From Lithobates sylvaticus (Eukaryota; Chordata; Amphibia; Anura; Ranidae): a stretch of 64,000 nucleotides of DNA. The notes beneath the pieces are model-generated. The model worked only from the letters and a program-made list of their open reading frames with translations. It was not told where the DNA came from and ran no database searches. Location: assembly GCA_028564925.1 (NCBI GenBank), contig CM053033.1:85776468-85840467 (forward strand). Reading direction: 5' to 3'. This document shows positions 11,531 through 22,580 of this stretch, piece by piece (position 1 is the stretch's first letter; every line of letters starts with the position of its first letter). The position numbers and the translations under genes are program-made.

Positions 11531-11690
11531 TGATAATAAAGTCTTGTGTTTTTTTTTTTTGTTTAAAAATAACAAACTTGCCTGTTCTGTGTAGTGGTTT
11601 TGTGCAGAACAGCCGAGATCCTCATCTTCTTGGCCCCTCCCTCCTGTTGAGTTCCCCCCCACCGCTATGTTTTAGATAGGAGCAGTTGCT
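11531..11690 (+). repeat. Fragment of the aacaaacttgcctgttctgt repeat family
   Basis: The block with tgtagtggttttgtgcagaac, gagatcctcatcttcttgg and cccctccctcctgt matches the copies at 59022 and 59430 in the same order. It is truncated on the right. Confidence 0.7.
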
Positions 11691-12740
11691 CCATCACCTT
11701 GGGAGCTGCGAGGCGTAATGCGGGTCTTCCTCCTCCTCTCCCTATAGGGTGGGTGGACCGCCCTGCACTACACATCGACGTCACGCCTTTTGTGATGGAA
11801 CTGCTGCGCCATGTCTTTGGCGCCGCCGTTTTCCATTGCCTTTTACATTTAGCAGCCAGGTGGAGGACCATTTTGGCACTGTTTTGTTTGAGTAGGCAAC
11901 TGCTGCATTTGCCTACTCTCCATAGTGCACGCCTACGTGACGTTGGTGGGTGTGGCAGACTAGCCCTTATAAGCCATTCTGGGGCGGAATGACTCACATG
12001 GTGGTTCCAGCTTTTTACCTGCACACCTTGTGGATCACTCAGCACTGAAGTGTTTATTAGGTAAATTGACCTTACTTTTTCACCATTAATTTATGCTGCA
12101 CTTTCATTTCACCCTATCTCTTTGGTTAATATGGTTTCTTAATATTCTTCATTTTCTATGCACTTCACCTCATCTATCATTCTAACTTTCTTCTCTCACT
12201 AACTTAACCTTACTTATACACTCATTAGCATCAGCATCTCAGAAGACCCATTGTACCGCATAATATGAGTTTCCAATCTATTTTATAATCTCACTATTGT
12301 TTCTAGCACTTATGGTAATTTTTGACCATTATCTTCTTGGAATTTCCTTTCTTGGAAACCATCTTTGTCCAGTCCCCGTCTGCCTTAACCACCTCAGCTC
12401 CCACCAGTGATACCCCTTACAGATATTCTTGTTACTATTATACTACAGCATTCAGTTTTCCACGTGCATGCTCCTGAAGAGTGGATGAATCCACGAAATG
12501 CATAGAGACATTATATGCCATGTTTTATGCCAACTATATGTTTTACCTATTCGATGATCACCTGTAACATATGATTTGTATTATTAGTGGTCAATTGTCA
12601 TTGCTTTATGTTTATCCATTAATGGAAATATATTGTTTTTTTTGGTATACTCATGATTACCCTCATGCAACTTATCACTGATTTCCAATAAATGTAAACG
12701 TTTTACACCTGCCTGCTTCATTTAAAGTCCCAACCCCCAG
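11690..12740 (+). repeat. Unassigned interspersed repeat with tail-like end
   Basis: A GC-rich start (11690-11960) is followed by AT-rich sequence with a short inverted motif (gtggatgaatccac at 12481-12494, then gaaatgcatagag) and an end containing aataaatgtaaacg near 12690. The motif CTGAAG-stem-CGAAACGCGTAGAG is one I associate with the ends of Penelope-like elements or similar retroelements in frogs. No protein domain seen, so the class is uncertain. Confidence 0.3.
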
Positions 12741-12759
12741 TCCTCCTGTTTGTCCTAGT

Positions 12760-15700
12760 ACAAAACGTAAATGGAACAGTTCGGTTTTTTGGAACTCCTA
12801 GGCTGGGTCCTAAATGTGGACAAATCAGCCCTTCGTCCAGCTCAGGTTCTGGTATACCTGGGCTTGATCTTGGACACGATTCAGGCAAAAGTGTTTTTGC
12901 CTCCCTTAAAGGCCAGCTCCATAGTGGAGCTTGTCCGGATTATAAGAAGAAAGAGGAAGCCTTCTATTCGGCTATGCATGAGGTTACTGGGCAAGATGGT
13001 GTCATCTTTCGACGCAGTCCCTTATGCACAGTTTCATCGCAGGTTGTTCCAGAACAACATTCTGGAGGCCTGGAACAAAGGCCTTGAATTGGTGGTTGAG
13101 AACCAGCATCTTGAGAAAGGGAAAATCCTTTCCACCTATAACCTGGAGGGTGGTGACCACGGACGCCAGTCTTCTTGGCTGGGGAGCAGTCCTGGAGGAA
13201 GCATCAGTCCGGGGGAGATGGTCCCAAGCAGAAAAGACCTTGCCCATCAATCTCTTGGAGATTCAGGCAGCCCGTTTAGCTCTGCTTTTCTGGACAACCA
13301 GGTTACAGGGTTTGACTGTCCGGGTCCAGTCCAACAACTCCACGGTGGTGGGCAACCATATATCAACCACCAAGTAGGCACCAGGAGCCAGGCGGTCCAA
13401 AGGGAGGTAAACCATATTTTAACTTGGGCAGAGAAACATGTTCCCTTCCTTTCGACAGTGTTTATTCCGGGTGTAAACAATTGGCAGGCGGACTTTCTGA
13501 GTCGCCAACAATTGTTGCTGGGGGGAGTGGTCCCTTCATCCCAAAGTGTTTCTTCAGATCTGCAAATGTTTGGGTACCCCAGATGTAGATCTATTGGCAT
13601 CCAGGTTCAATGTCAAGCTGGACAAGTTTGTATCCAGTACCAAGGATCCATCCGCTGTCGGAACAGATGCATTAGTAGTTCCTTGGAATCCGTATTCTCT
13701 GATGTATGCCTTTCCTCCAATTCAAATACTGCCGTGCCTTCTGCGCAGAATACAGGAAGAGCAAAAGCCGGTAATCCTGGTGGCCCCGGCTTGGCTCAGA
13801 AGGCCTTGGTACACAGAGATTCTGAAATTGGCAGTGGAAGACCCATGGTTCCTTACATGCCGTCCGGACCTGCTGTCTCGAGGGCCCATATTCCATCCTA
13901 CTTTACGATTGCTAAATTTGACGGCTTGGCTATTGAAATCAGAATCCTGAAAGACCGTGGTATTTCGGGTTCAGTCTTGTCTACCCTGATAAATGCTAGA
14001 AAACCAATCTCTAGAGGTATTTACTATAGAGTCTGGAGGTCATACATTTCCTGGTGCGAAGACAGAAAATGGCACCCTCGCAAATATACAATTGGGAGGG
14101 TTCTTGCCTTTCTAGAAGCTGGGGTGGATCTGAAGCTAGCCTTAAGAACAATTAAAGGGCAGATTTCGGCCTTATCGGTTTATTTTTTCCAGAGACCGAT
14201 TTTATCTGATTCTTTAGTGTGAGCCTTTGTTAAAGGGGTGACACACTTGAGGCCACCGGTTAAGCCGCCCTTATGTCCCTGGGACCTGAATCTGGTTCTA
14301 TCAGTTCTGCAGAAGCAGCCTTTTGAACCTATTAGCCATATTCCTTTTATCCTGTTGACAAGGAAATTGGTCTTTCTTTTACTTATTTAACTTTTATTGA
14401 GGGTGGTAAAGAATACATTATCACTTAATATTCCATCAGTTACAAGCAGGTTAATTTCATATTTACACAGTGTATACACCTATAAATAAACCTTTACCTA
14501 TTATCTTCTGCTTATGCTATGTTCAAGGGATTTGAGGTACTTATCACCAATACCTTGCCTCCCCCCCCTGTGTTCTTTACCCCTCTTCCTTATTTTATCT
14601 TGTACAGAATACCCCCTAAATAAAAAGGAAAAACACAAAAGAGCAACAAAAAAAAAAATCCTCCCCGTCCCAAAGAGATGGAGGAATTCCAGAATTATAA
14701 TATATATATGCTGGCGGGGGGACCTTACCTCTCAGGAACCACTTCCATCATTTTCTTCCATCATTTTCTTTCCTTCCTCAGAGGAACCACTTCCATCATT
14801 TTCTTCCATCATTTTCTTCCCTTCCTCAGATTACATAAATCTGTTCCATATTGACCATGTTTTATTGTACTGCTCTTTCCTGTTTTCAGTTGAAAGGACT
14901 AAATCCTCCATGGCCCCAATCTCTCTTACCCTATTAAGCCACCTTGCTATAGAGGGTGGCCTAGAGTCCTTCCAGCACAAAGTCATACAGGCCTTTGCCG
15001 CTTTAATTAGATGACACAGCACAGACGTCTGCACCGGTATTTGTGAGCAATGAAGCAAAAAAAAGGCAGGACCGTCTGGTATAGAAAACTCCGTAAATTT
15101 TTGGGAAATCTTCTGGACCTCCATCCAATACTGTCTGATCTTTGAGCAAGACCAGAATATATGGAGTAGGGTCCCTAGTTCCTCCCCACATCGCCAACAA
15201 TGATCCGAGGTCTCCACATAAAATTTACGGAGCTTTAGTGGAGTATAATACCATTGCGTCAGTAGTTTGTAATTAGATTCTTGGATTCGTGTACAGATTG
15301 ATGAATTCAGAGAAAGATGGATAATATTCTTATGCTAAGCTGGAGTAATTGGTCTTTCTGATTGCTGTGATTTCGGCAAGAAGGGTGTAAGAGTTGGCCG
15401 CTCTTTCTTGCAAAGAACCATTTTTGGTTTTACATCAGGACAGGGTGGTCATGCGTCCCTGTCCGGATTTTTTGCCTAAAGTGGTCTCCAATTTTCATTT
15501 GAATCAGGATATCGTTTTGCCCTCCAGAATCTATTTAAGGATGTCAGCCCCATCCTGGATAACAGACTTCTTTTTTGTCCTGTCAGATTGTCCTAAGAAA
15601 GGAAAGGCAGCAACAAGTTCAACTATTTCTAGATAGATTTGCCAGGTTATTATCCAGGCTTATGAGTTAAAACACAAGGTTCCGCCTTGTGATCTAAAGG

Positions 15701-16262
15701 GACATTCCACCAGAGGGGTTAGTGCGTTTTAGGCAGCGCTCCATCAAGTGTCTCTGGCTTAGGTTTGCAAAGCGGCTGATTGGTCTTCAGTTGATACATT
15801 CACTAGGTTCTACCAGGGGATGTTAGATCTCGAAGGGAGGCTGTATTTGGCAACAGCGTGCTGCAAGCAGCATTAGAAGTCCTTTGTCCAGATATGGGCT
15901 TAGGAATACTGTGTTCCCTCCCCTCAGGCACATTGCTTTAGGACATCCCAGATAGTCATTACTATGGTGCTCTGTGTCCCATGATGTACGATAAAGAAAA
16001 ATGGATTTTTAATACAGCTTGCCTGTAAAATCCTTTTCTTGGAGTACATCACGGGACAAAGCAGTCCCTCCCCTCTTTTCTGGGATCTTCATTGCTTGCT
16101 ACAAAAACTGAGGTACTTCCCGTATGGGAGGGGTTATATGGGAGGAACTTTCTTACTATTGGTTGCCAGTGTCCAGTCACCTAAAGGTAGCGTATAACCC
16201 AGATAGTCATTACTATGGTGCTCTGTGTCCCGTGATGTACTCCAAGAAAAGGATTTTTTCAG
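12760..16262 (+). mobile_element. DIRS-type retrotransposon fossil, split by an L1 tail
   Basis: The order of parts is: end of the reverse transcriptase (LVYLGLILD...AKVFLPP near 12840-12900), RNase H (WAEKHVPFLSTVFIPGVNNWQADFLSR near 13430-13505), the DIRS methyltransferase-like region (PDVDLLASRFN...VVPWNPYSLMYAFPP near 13570-13730), and the tyrosine recombinase (13930-14377, continuing from 15360 to about 15900). The end carries repeats in direct and inverted orientation (ccagatagtcattactatgg at 15948 and 16199, with tccttttcttggagtacatc as an inverse), like the complementary end regions of DIRS elements. The 5' part is absent. It is broken, with only a handful of breaks, and much younger than the copy at 870. 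Confidence 0.88.
14378..15346 (-). mobile_element. 5'-truncated L1/Tx1 LINE tail inside the DIRS copy, with TSD
   Basis: The minus-strand frame (15217-14831) reads CWRCGEELGTLLHIFWSCSKIRQYW, the C-terminal zinc-knuckle of L1/Tx1 ORF2, and continues to the ORF end. The flanks carry a 13-bp duplication, aattggtctttct, at 14365-14377 and 15347-15359, as expected of target-primed reverse transcription. A local direct repeat of ttccatcattttct lies at about 14740-14820. Confidence 0.9.
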
Positions 16263-16502
16263 GTAAGCTGTATTAAAAATCTATTTTTTTCCAGCTTTTC
16301 TCCTTTTTTTAAAAAATACCTGGAGAGCCTACCAGTAAGACACGTCCTGTTTTGGGGTGAAAACGCACATTCACTGGCAGAATCAAAAGGTAGAAAACTT
16401 GCAGAAAATGTACTTAGCCTGGAAGAAAAAAGAAAGCTAACTCAGCCACCACATCTAAGAACTACTAAGCTGCAATATATTACATTTTAGTTTTGATATA
16501 CT

Positions 16503-16994
16503 TTAAAGCGGTTCTGAAATGACAAAATGTAAAAAAAAAAAATTTCTAAATCTTTAAAAACTATGTTATGTTAATTAAATACTTACTTGGTGTTTCTTTG
16601 CCGTTATCCATGTTCTTTTTTCTTCATAATCGATTATTTATAGAAAAAAATTTGGCCGATCTCATCTTGCTTGTGGGCATTTGAAGCCCACAAGCAATCA
16701 CTTCCTCCTTCCCTCATTCGGAGGAACCAGCATTCCTTGCTGGTTCCCGCGCATGCTCAGTGGCTACAGCTACAAGCGGCGTAATCCTAAATGTTGCCAT
16801 GACAACGGGTGGCGTCTTAGTCACGTCGTCTAAATCATGCAAGATTTCGCTTCGGCTAGGCGCACTGACTCCTGGGATGAATTATACGAGATCCCAGGAG
16901 ACAGTTCGGAGATCAGCAGAAGTGATCCTGATCCCCGCAGAAACCCCGCCCATAGCCGCAGCAACTTTAAAATATGTGTGCAGAACCGCTTTAA
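16503..16994. mobile_element. MITE with 14-bp perfect inverted ends
   Basis: The ends are ttaaagcggttctg at 16503 and its exact inverse at 16981-16994. The 490-bp interior has an AT-rich left half and a GC-rich right half with no coding domain. The inner hairpins (gtgggc...gcccac, ggaaccagcattccttgctggttcc) are clear. Confidence 0.75.
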
Positions 16995-17093
16995 TAGTTG
17001 CAAACACTGAGGATGTCATAACTGATATTCTATCTCTTTAGAAATCCCACAGTGCTCTAGGTATCCTTTCTCATATACTTTATCCCATTTATA

Positions 17094-18055
17094 TTAACCG
17101 CTTCCCGACCGCCTAACGACGATATACGTCGGCAAAATGGCACGGGCAGGCAGAATTACGTACCTGTACGTGATCGTGCATGTGCCTGCCTGTGGGTCGC
17201 GAGCGCCGTGACCCCGGCCGCAGGACCAGCGGACCCGATCGCCGCTGGTGTCCCGCGATCGGGTTACGGAGCTGAAGAACGGGGAGAGGTTTGTGTAAAC
17301 AAACCTCTCCCCGCGCTTCCTACACTGACTGTCAGTGATCGGCGGTTCCCTGTCATCGGGAACGCCGATCAATGACGTCACACGTACAGCCACGCCCCCC
17401 TACAGTAAAATGAACACAACACGTCACACTGACTCCTCCTCGCCCCCTAGTGGTTAACCCCTTCACTACAACTGTCATTTACATAGGAATCATTGCTATT
17501 TAAATAGCACTGATTTCTATATAAATGACAAATGTCCCAAAAATGTCCGATGTGTCCGCCATAATGTCGCAGTCACAATAAAAATCGCTGATCGCCGCCA
17601 TTACTAGTAAAAAAAAAATATTAATAAAAATGCTATAAAACTATCCCCTATTTTGTAAACGCTATAACTTTTGCGCAAACCAATCAATAATCGCTAATTG
17701 CGATTTTTTTTTTACCAAAAATATGTAGAGGAATACGTATCGGCCGAAACTGAGGAAAAAAAAAGTTTTTTTATATATTTTTTGGGGATATTTATTATAG
17801 CAAAAAGTAAAAAAATATTGCATTTTTTTTCAAAATTGTCGCTCTATTTTTGTTTATAGCGCAAAAAATAAAAACCGCAGGGGCGATCAAATACCACCAA
17901 AAGAAAGCTCTATTTGTGGGAAAAAAAGGACGCCAATTTTGTTTGGGAGCCACGTCGCACGACCGCGCAATTGTCAGTTAAAACGACGCAGTGCCGAATC
18001 GCAAAAAGGGGCCTGGTCCTTTGGCTGCCAATTGGTCCGGGGCTGAAGTGGTTAA
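17094..18055 (+). mobile_element. TTAA-flanked non-autonomous element, complete, 962 bp
   Basis: TTAA stands at both ends. The left end is ccgcttcccgaccgcctaac and the right end is ggctgaagtgg. The GC-rich left part holds the acgatatacgtcggc motif and a ctctccccg hairpin. The right part is the AT-rich core shared with the copies at 1, 23264 and 53159. No transposase. The TTAA target is the mark of piggyBac-type insertion. Confidence 0.82.
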
Positions 18056-19440
18056 ACAAAGATTGCATACATATGTTTAGTGTTAACATAAAAATATTCA
18101 GATGTTTTCCGCATGCCAAATTTCTCGTCTGAGACTACTTTGATATGCTCCACTCTATTCATGACTGGTAACTACCACCAATTGATTTTAGTGGTTATTT
18201 TTTTCTGTTCAACTGGGTCTGTGTGTGTACAGATTGCCAATCGCGGTCAGTAGAATATGTGAAAAATGGACAGAATGTATGATTAAAAAAAGGCATGAAA
18301 TTAAAAACGCACAGCTAATTGAGTAAGGGCTTGTTCACGCCATGTGTGGTGACATGTTTTTTTACACACTGGAAAAACATAGGTCCCTTTTTTTGACAAT
18401 TGTGAACCTAGCCTAACAGGTTTAAAATGTGAAAAAGTATCCTATATCAAAATGTGAAAAAATGTACAGCATAAACATCGTCTTTGAGATGGGTATGGTC
18501 TCGTTTTCAGAGGCTTTACTGATCAAAAAGCAGTTGTGTGCCGCATACAATATTGGATTGATTTGGAAAGGCTTTTTTCCTTTTTCCAGGTGAATCGTGT
18601 TGGTGAAATATGCACTACTGACACATTTACACTTATGACTCCGCACAGCTCTGTCATTTGCCAACAACCACAAGAGCGATAGTTTTATATTGTATACGAT
18701 TTAACAGTCACTGATATATCCATCAGCGTGTATAAAGCAATTGTATATTTAGAACAGATAAATATATGTATCCATTATGGTGTGTCAGTGATCCCTCCCA
18801 TGTCTGTATCATTGAGGTCATTTCTTATAAAGCAAGGATTTAATACCCTAGCTGTCTTTGGGTTTTGTGTACAGAGCCTTCACTTTTCATGCTGCCTGTC
18901 TACAGATTAATGTAGCATGACAGTAGAAAGGTTTGGGTTTACACATTCCCAGCCACATTCAACCTGAAACTTTTTTTTTTTTTTTTTTTTTCGACCAGTG
19001 AGGTTTACTGAGCTACTTGGTCTAAATTCCAGTAAATTGGATGGTTTCTAAAATTTCAATTAATAGCAGTGAAGGTGCATTTTACATCGATGGGGTCAGA
19101 GGCGCCATGGTTAGGTGACTCTTATGAAACACGGCACAGGACCCTCGGTTTAGCAGCATGATGCTTCCCGCTGACAGCTCATGAAAGTTTATCTTGGGCA
19201 GGTTATTTATTTATTTTATTTTAAAAAGCTGCTGACAGCTTATGAAAGCTTATATGTGCAGATAAAGCCTCTCTGTTATATATCTATTTATCTATAGACA
19301 TATGTAAATCCTACTGTGTGAGCAGTTCTTGGCTCTGTTCACACATTTTTAACACAGGTAAGCCTTTGTATTCTCTAACATTGTGGCTAGTGTACATGAT
19401 GGTAGGAATGGGTCCTGAATAGTAGATATGTTTTCCCATT
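18056..19440. other. Intronic sequence with one short repeat
   Basis: No exon recognised. A short element at about 18325-18420 has gggcttgttcacgcc and gtgaacctagcct as partly inverted ends. A T26 run lies near 18970. Otherwise nothing recognisable. Confidence 0.5.
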
Positions 19441-20035
19441 AACAACTTGTATGTATTTTGAGTAATCAGGGTTTCTCATACATGCAGGGTTCAGGGGTAA
19501 TCCAGTTGGAAAGAAGAGAGCTGATTTGCAGTTCTCTCATGATTGGCAAGTCCTCATTTGGGACCTGGAATTTGGAGGTTCAGAGAGTCTTTGGGTGGAA
19601 AAGAACCCCCAAACCCTGATTATAGGTACTGTGGTCCTGAAAGGGCAACCTGTCTGCATGGGAGTCCAGAAGAGGAACAGGAAACAGACAGCACTTATCT
19701 GTGAAGTGGAGAAGAGCAGAACACAGATGAATGATCAATGGAGACTAGCTTTTGACTGAGAAAAGGTTGCTAAATTGTGGAGACTACTTCTCTTTGAGTT
19801 CCCTGATGCATGTGGGAACTTTCAAAAAACCCTGTTAAGGGCTAGTAACAACTGGCAGTGAGCCGAACCTTTATTTTTGTACCAGAAATTGATGGCCTGT
19901 TTTAGTTTGTTTTTCCTTGTTGAGGGCAAAGCTGTTTTCTATTTGCCTGCCCTTGCAAATAAAACTTAAGTTTGCTTTTACTATTACAGCTGGCTGGTGA
20001 TTCCAGGCTTCCACATATTACACTAGGTACAAAGT
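19440..20035 (+). mobile_element. Possible solo LTR
   Basis: The right half has LTR-like features: a G/T-rich stretch, aataaaactt near 19957 followed by t-rich sequence, and an end near tccacatattacac. No internal retroelement domain or partner repeat was found, and the ends and TSD are not certain. It may equally be a SINE or unique intron. Confidence 0.25.
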
Positions 20036-20118
20036 TATAATGCAAAGGCTAAGTGATCACTGGGGAAGGGCAGTTTGTCAGATGACCCCAAAACACTGAA
20101 TTCAAGCCACAGTACACT

Positions 20119-20418
20119 GTGAAGACATTAAAGCGTGGTGGCACAAGCATTATCGTATGGGAATGTTTCTATTACTATGGTGTTGGGCCTATTTATCTCA
20201 TACCAGGGATCATGGATCAATTTGAATACATCAAAATACTTGAAGAGGTCACGTTGCCTTATGCCGAAGAGGAAATACCCTTGAAATGGGTGTTTCAACA
20301 AGACAAGGACGCCAAATACACCAGTAAGCGAGCAGCATCTTGGTTTCAGACCAACAAGATTAATGTTATGGAGTGGCCAGCCCAATCTCTGGACCTTAGT
20401 CCAATAGAAAAACTGTAG
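20119..20418 (+). pseudogene. Tc1 transposase C-terminal half
   Basis: The frame reads LKRGGTSIIVWECF, then FQQDKDAKYTSKRA (second catalytic Asp) and EWPAQSLDLSPIEKL (the DD34E Glu), and then meets a stop just after the Glu motif. The first Asp block is missing because the 5' half is inverted. Confidence 0.85.
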
Positions 20419-20634
20419 GGTGACATCAAAAATGCTGTTTCTTAGGTAAAACCAAGAAATGCAGAGGAATTGTGGAATGTAGTACAATTGTCCTGGGCTG
20501 GAATACCTGTTCACAAGTGCCAGAAGTTGGTCAAGTCCATGCAACCTAGATGTGAATAAGTTCTCAGAAATTGTGGTTATACAACTAAATATTAGTTAGG
20601 TGATTCACAGGAAAGCTAAATCTTCAAGCATTTT

Positions 20635-20904
20635 TCAGTCTATGCAGTAAATGTTTGAATTTGTAAAGAAAAATGCAGACACCGATATCCTGGCTCTTTC
20701 ATCCAGATTGAAGCGACGTCCTGATCCAGGGAGGGTCTGTGTTGTACCAAATAACTCCCACTTCTTAATAATAGACTCCACTGTGTCATTGGTAAAGCCT
20801 TTGACATTTTTTGTATCCTTCCCCTGATTTGTGCTTGTCCACCACTTTATACCGGGGATATTTTGACAGGGCCTTGCCACCCATGGTTGATTGTTTGGTT
20901 GCAC
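20635..20904 (-). pseudogene. Tc1 transposase N-terminal fragment
   Basis: The frame contains KVKGFTNDTVESIIKKWELFGTTQTLPGSGRRFNL in outline (helix-turn-helix and GRP-like linker), typical of the DNA-binding half of a Tc1 transposase. It lies on the strand opposite to its C-terminal half. Confidence 0.75.
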
Positions 20905-21263
20905 TGCCAGGGACTGAAATGCTCCAGGAAAGCTTGTTTTATGCTGAACTAATCAAAATGACCACAGCTGATCACAGTTGAAAGTCAAGAAATACGGCTG
21001 GATAAAACAAAAAATGTGTCTGTCTTCATTTCAGGCTGTAAAGCAACAAAATGTAATTATTTTCAAGGGGGGGGATTCTTTTCTATACCCACTGTATACA
21101 ATATGTATATTTGACATGCCAGGAATTTATTTATGAAGATTTATAGTGTTACTGAAAAATCCACTTTAAGGTGCACAGCATGAGCATAAGGAAAATGTAT
21201 CTACTGCAACAGAAAGCATGGCATTTTGCACCTGCTTATTGTAAACCTTTTTCTGTTTGCCAG

Positions 21264-21371
21264 GGGAGTAGCAGTTCGGATTCTCTAGACGGGCACAGCT
21301 CGGACTACGCCAACAAAAGCTATGATGCCGTGGTGTTTGATGTTTTAAAAGTGACTCCTGAGGAGTTTGCT
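21264..21371 (+). CDS. RALGPS1: RALGPS1 coding exon (N-terminal, 36 codons)
   Basis: RALGPS1 is a guanine-nucleotide exchange factor for Ral GTPases, with an N-terminal CDC25-type RasGEF domain, a central PxxP stretch and a C-terminal PH domain that brings it to membranes. This exon encodes a Ser-rich lead ([20 protein letters not shown]) followed by [16 protein letters not shown], which agrees with the human RALGPS1 protein as I recall it at nearly every position and fits the paralogue RALGPS2 less well (which has SSSSESLSDKGSELKKSFDA and EEYA). The exon is 108 bp, phase 0 at both ends. The acceptor is a pyrimidine-rich tract ending ttgccag before GGGAGTAGC and the donor is GCT/gtaagt. The upstream initiator exon (human MYKRNGLMAS-like) was not found in the window, so the in-frame ATG codons just before the exon are intronic. 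Call from family knowledge and visible splice sites. Confidence 0.93.
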
Positions 21372-21961
21372 GTAAGTAACTTATCATTTCCAGATATAAT
21401 ACCCAAATTTTAGTTTTTGTTTTTTAAAGGATAACTGTATCTCTGTGATTTCGTTTGCTACTATATGTATATGGTACAAACATTTTTATATCAGTAGGCA
21501 GTAGCCATAAAGCTTTGCTTTTTACATACCATATGGCTTTTATTGTGCTGTGCAAACTGATATTGAGCATGTGCAAAAGATTTATAGAAGTTGTAGAAAG
21601 AAGGCATTCCCTGCATAAACGTAAGACCTCATCCCATGAGCTAGAGGGTTGATGTTGTACTTGCTGAATCAGGAGATGCCTTTGCATCCCGCATGACTGG
21701 GAAAAACTAAAGCAAAATAATCGGAAAGGAGAGTTTAACTGACAGGTTCCTGTCAGAACAACTATGATTATAATGATTGAAAAATAAATGGAAAAAAAAG
21801 AAGACACAAAAGATGCCTATTAGATTTTAGCTGTCCTGTTTCTAGTAAAATTATGATATATAAATGGTTGGCTTTTTTTCTTTTTGTTTCTCTGCCTCCA
21901 CTGGTAGCTGATAATTCTGATTTTAAAACTGTTCTTCTATCCCTTGTATTTTTTGTTCCAG
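21372..21961 (+). other. RALGPS1: RALGPS1 intron, 590 bp, GT-AG, phase 0
   Basis: The intron starts gtaagt and ends with a long T-rich tract and ccag. It is short compared with its neighbours, and I see no transposon termini in it. A 127-codon open stretch on the minus strand here has no recognisable domain and is ignored. Confidence 0.85.
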
Positions 21962-22012
21962 AGCCAGATCACCCTGATGGACGCACCAGTATTTAAAGCT
22001 ATTCTGCCCGAG
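21962..22012 (+). CDS. RALGPS1: RALGPS1 coding exon (start of RasGEF domain, 17 codons)
   Basis: This 51-bp exon encodes SQITLMDAPVFKAILPE, the continuation of the preceding exon into the RasGEF catalytic domain; human RALGPS1 reads SQITLMDIPVFKAIQPE as I recall it. The acceptor is ttttttgttccag and the donor is GAG/gtaggt, both phase 0, so the two exons splice in frame. The expected next exon (a CGWSKKEK-like segment) was not recognised anywhere to the right, so the following intron probably runs past the window end. The substitutions of Ala for Ile and Leu for Gln are conservative for an ortholog. Confidence 0.92.
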
Positions 22013-22194
22013 GTAGGTTGCTATTGCTTCTGTAAAGTGATTGCTTGCTTTCCAGCATCTTTGTTGAAGTACTCCGTGCCTGTTAGTTGCTCTGTGGCAT
22101 TCAGGAGCTGTTCAGGCATAGCTAGCATACCTCTCATAAACCGGAAGGAACAGGCTTGAGAAACTAAAGCTCTAGCACTAAGCTAGACAAAACT

Positions 22195-22530
22195 TAGTGT
22201 AGGTATAGGTAAAACAAATTTTTTTTTAGTTTTGTGTAACATAGGGAAGAATAAAAATCTGCCAGTTTATTTCTCGCTCTGTGTACCATTTTAGAAATTT
22301 CCCTTCACTTCCTGTCTCAATGATGCAACAGGAAGTTGGAGAAAATCCCCCCCACTTAGACATTGGATGATTTCCTTACCTTTTTGTTCTAGGAACTAGT
22401 TTTGGATTTTCCTACACTTTCTTTCTTGGAGACACTGTACAAATAGGTGTGACTCTCCCAAGTGAGGACACGGGCAGCATTAAAAATGTTGACACAGTGT
22501 CTAACCCTTCCCCACTCTATCCAAAACAAA
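22195..22530. repeat. Interspersed repeat with tttcccttcacttcctgtct
   Basis: This block shares the order atttcccttcacttcctg, then caggaagt...gagaaaatccc, then the gga-gacac end with the copy at 54843 and, more weakly, with 36750-36960 and 60985. It is a short non-coding frog-type repeat. Confidence 0.55.
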
Positions 22531-22580
22531 CAAAAAAGGGTTTTACATAGAGATACATACACTTTAATAACTGTATGGGC

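Larger units (their letters stand above)
20040..21096. mobile_element. Tc1 element with its 5' half inverted
   Basis: The right end is the inverse of tacagtgggtatagaaaaga, a Tc1 terminal repeat. Reading the minus strand inward gives the start of a transposase (20904-20635). The + strand at 20119-20418 carries the C-terminal catalytic half followed by the 3' non-coding part (to about 20680). The two halves of one element therefore face each other tail to tail, and the left terminal repeat is not seen. Confidence 0.75.

Noticed and set aside
12771-14222. Long + strand frame (483 codons) as a host gene
   Set aside because: Its order of reverse transcriptase, RNase H and tyrosine recombinase blocks is that of a DIRS retrotransposon.
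21171-21263. In-frame ATG codons just upstream of the first exon as an alternative start
   Set aside because: A good splice acceptor stands between them and the conserved sequence, and the upstream residues do not match RALGPS1.
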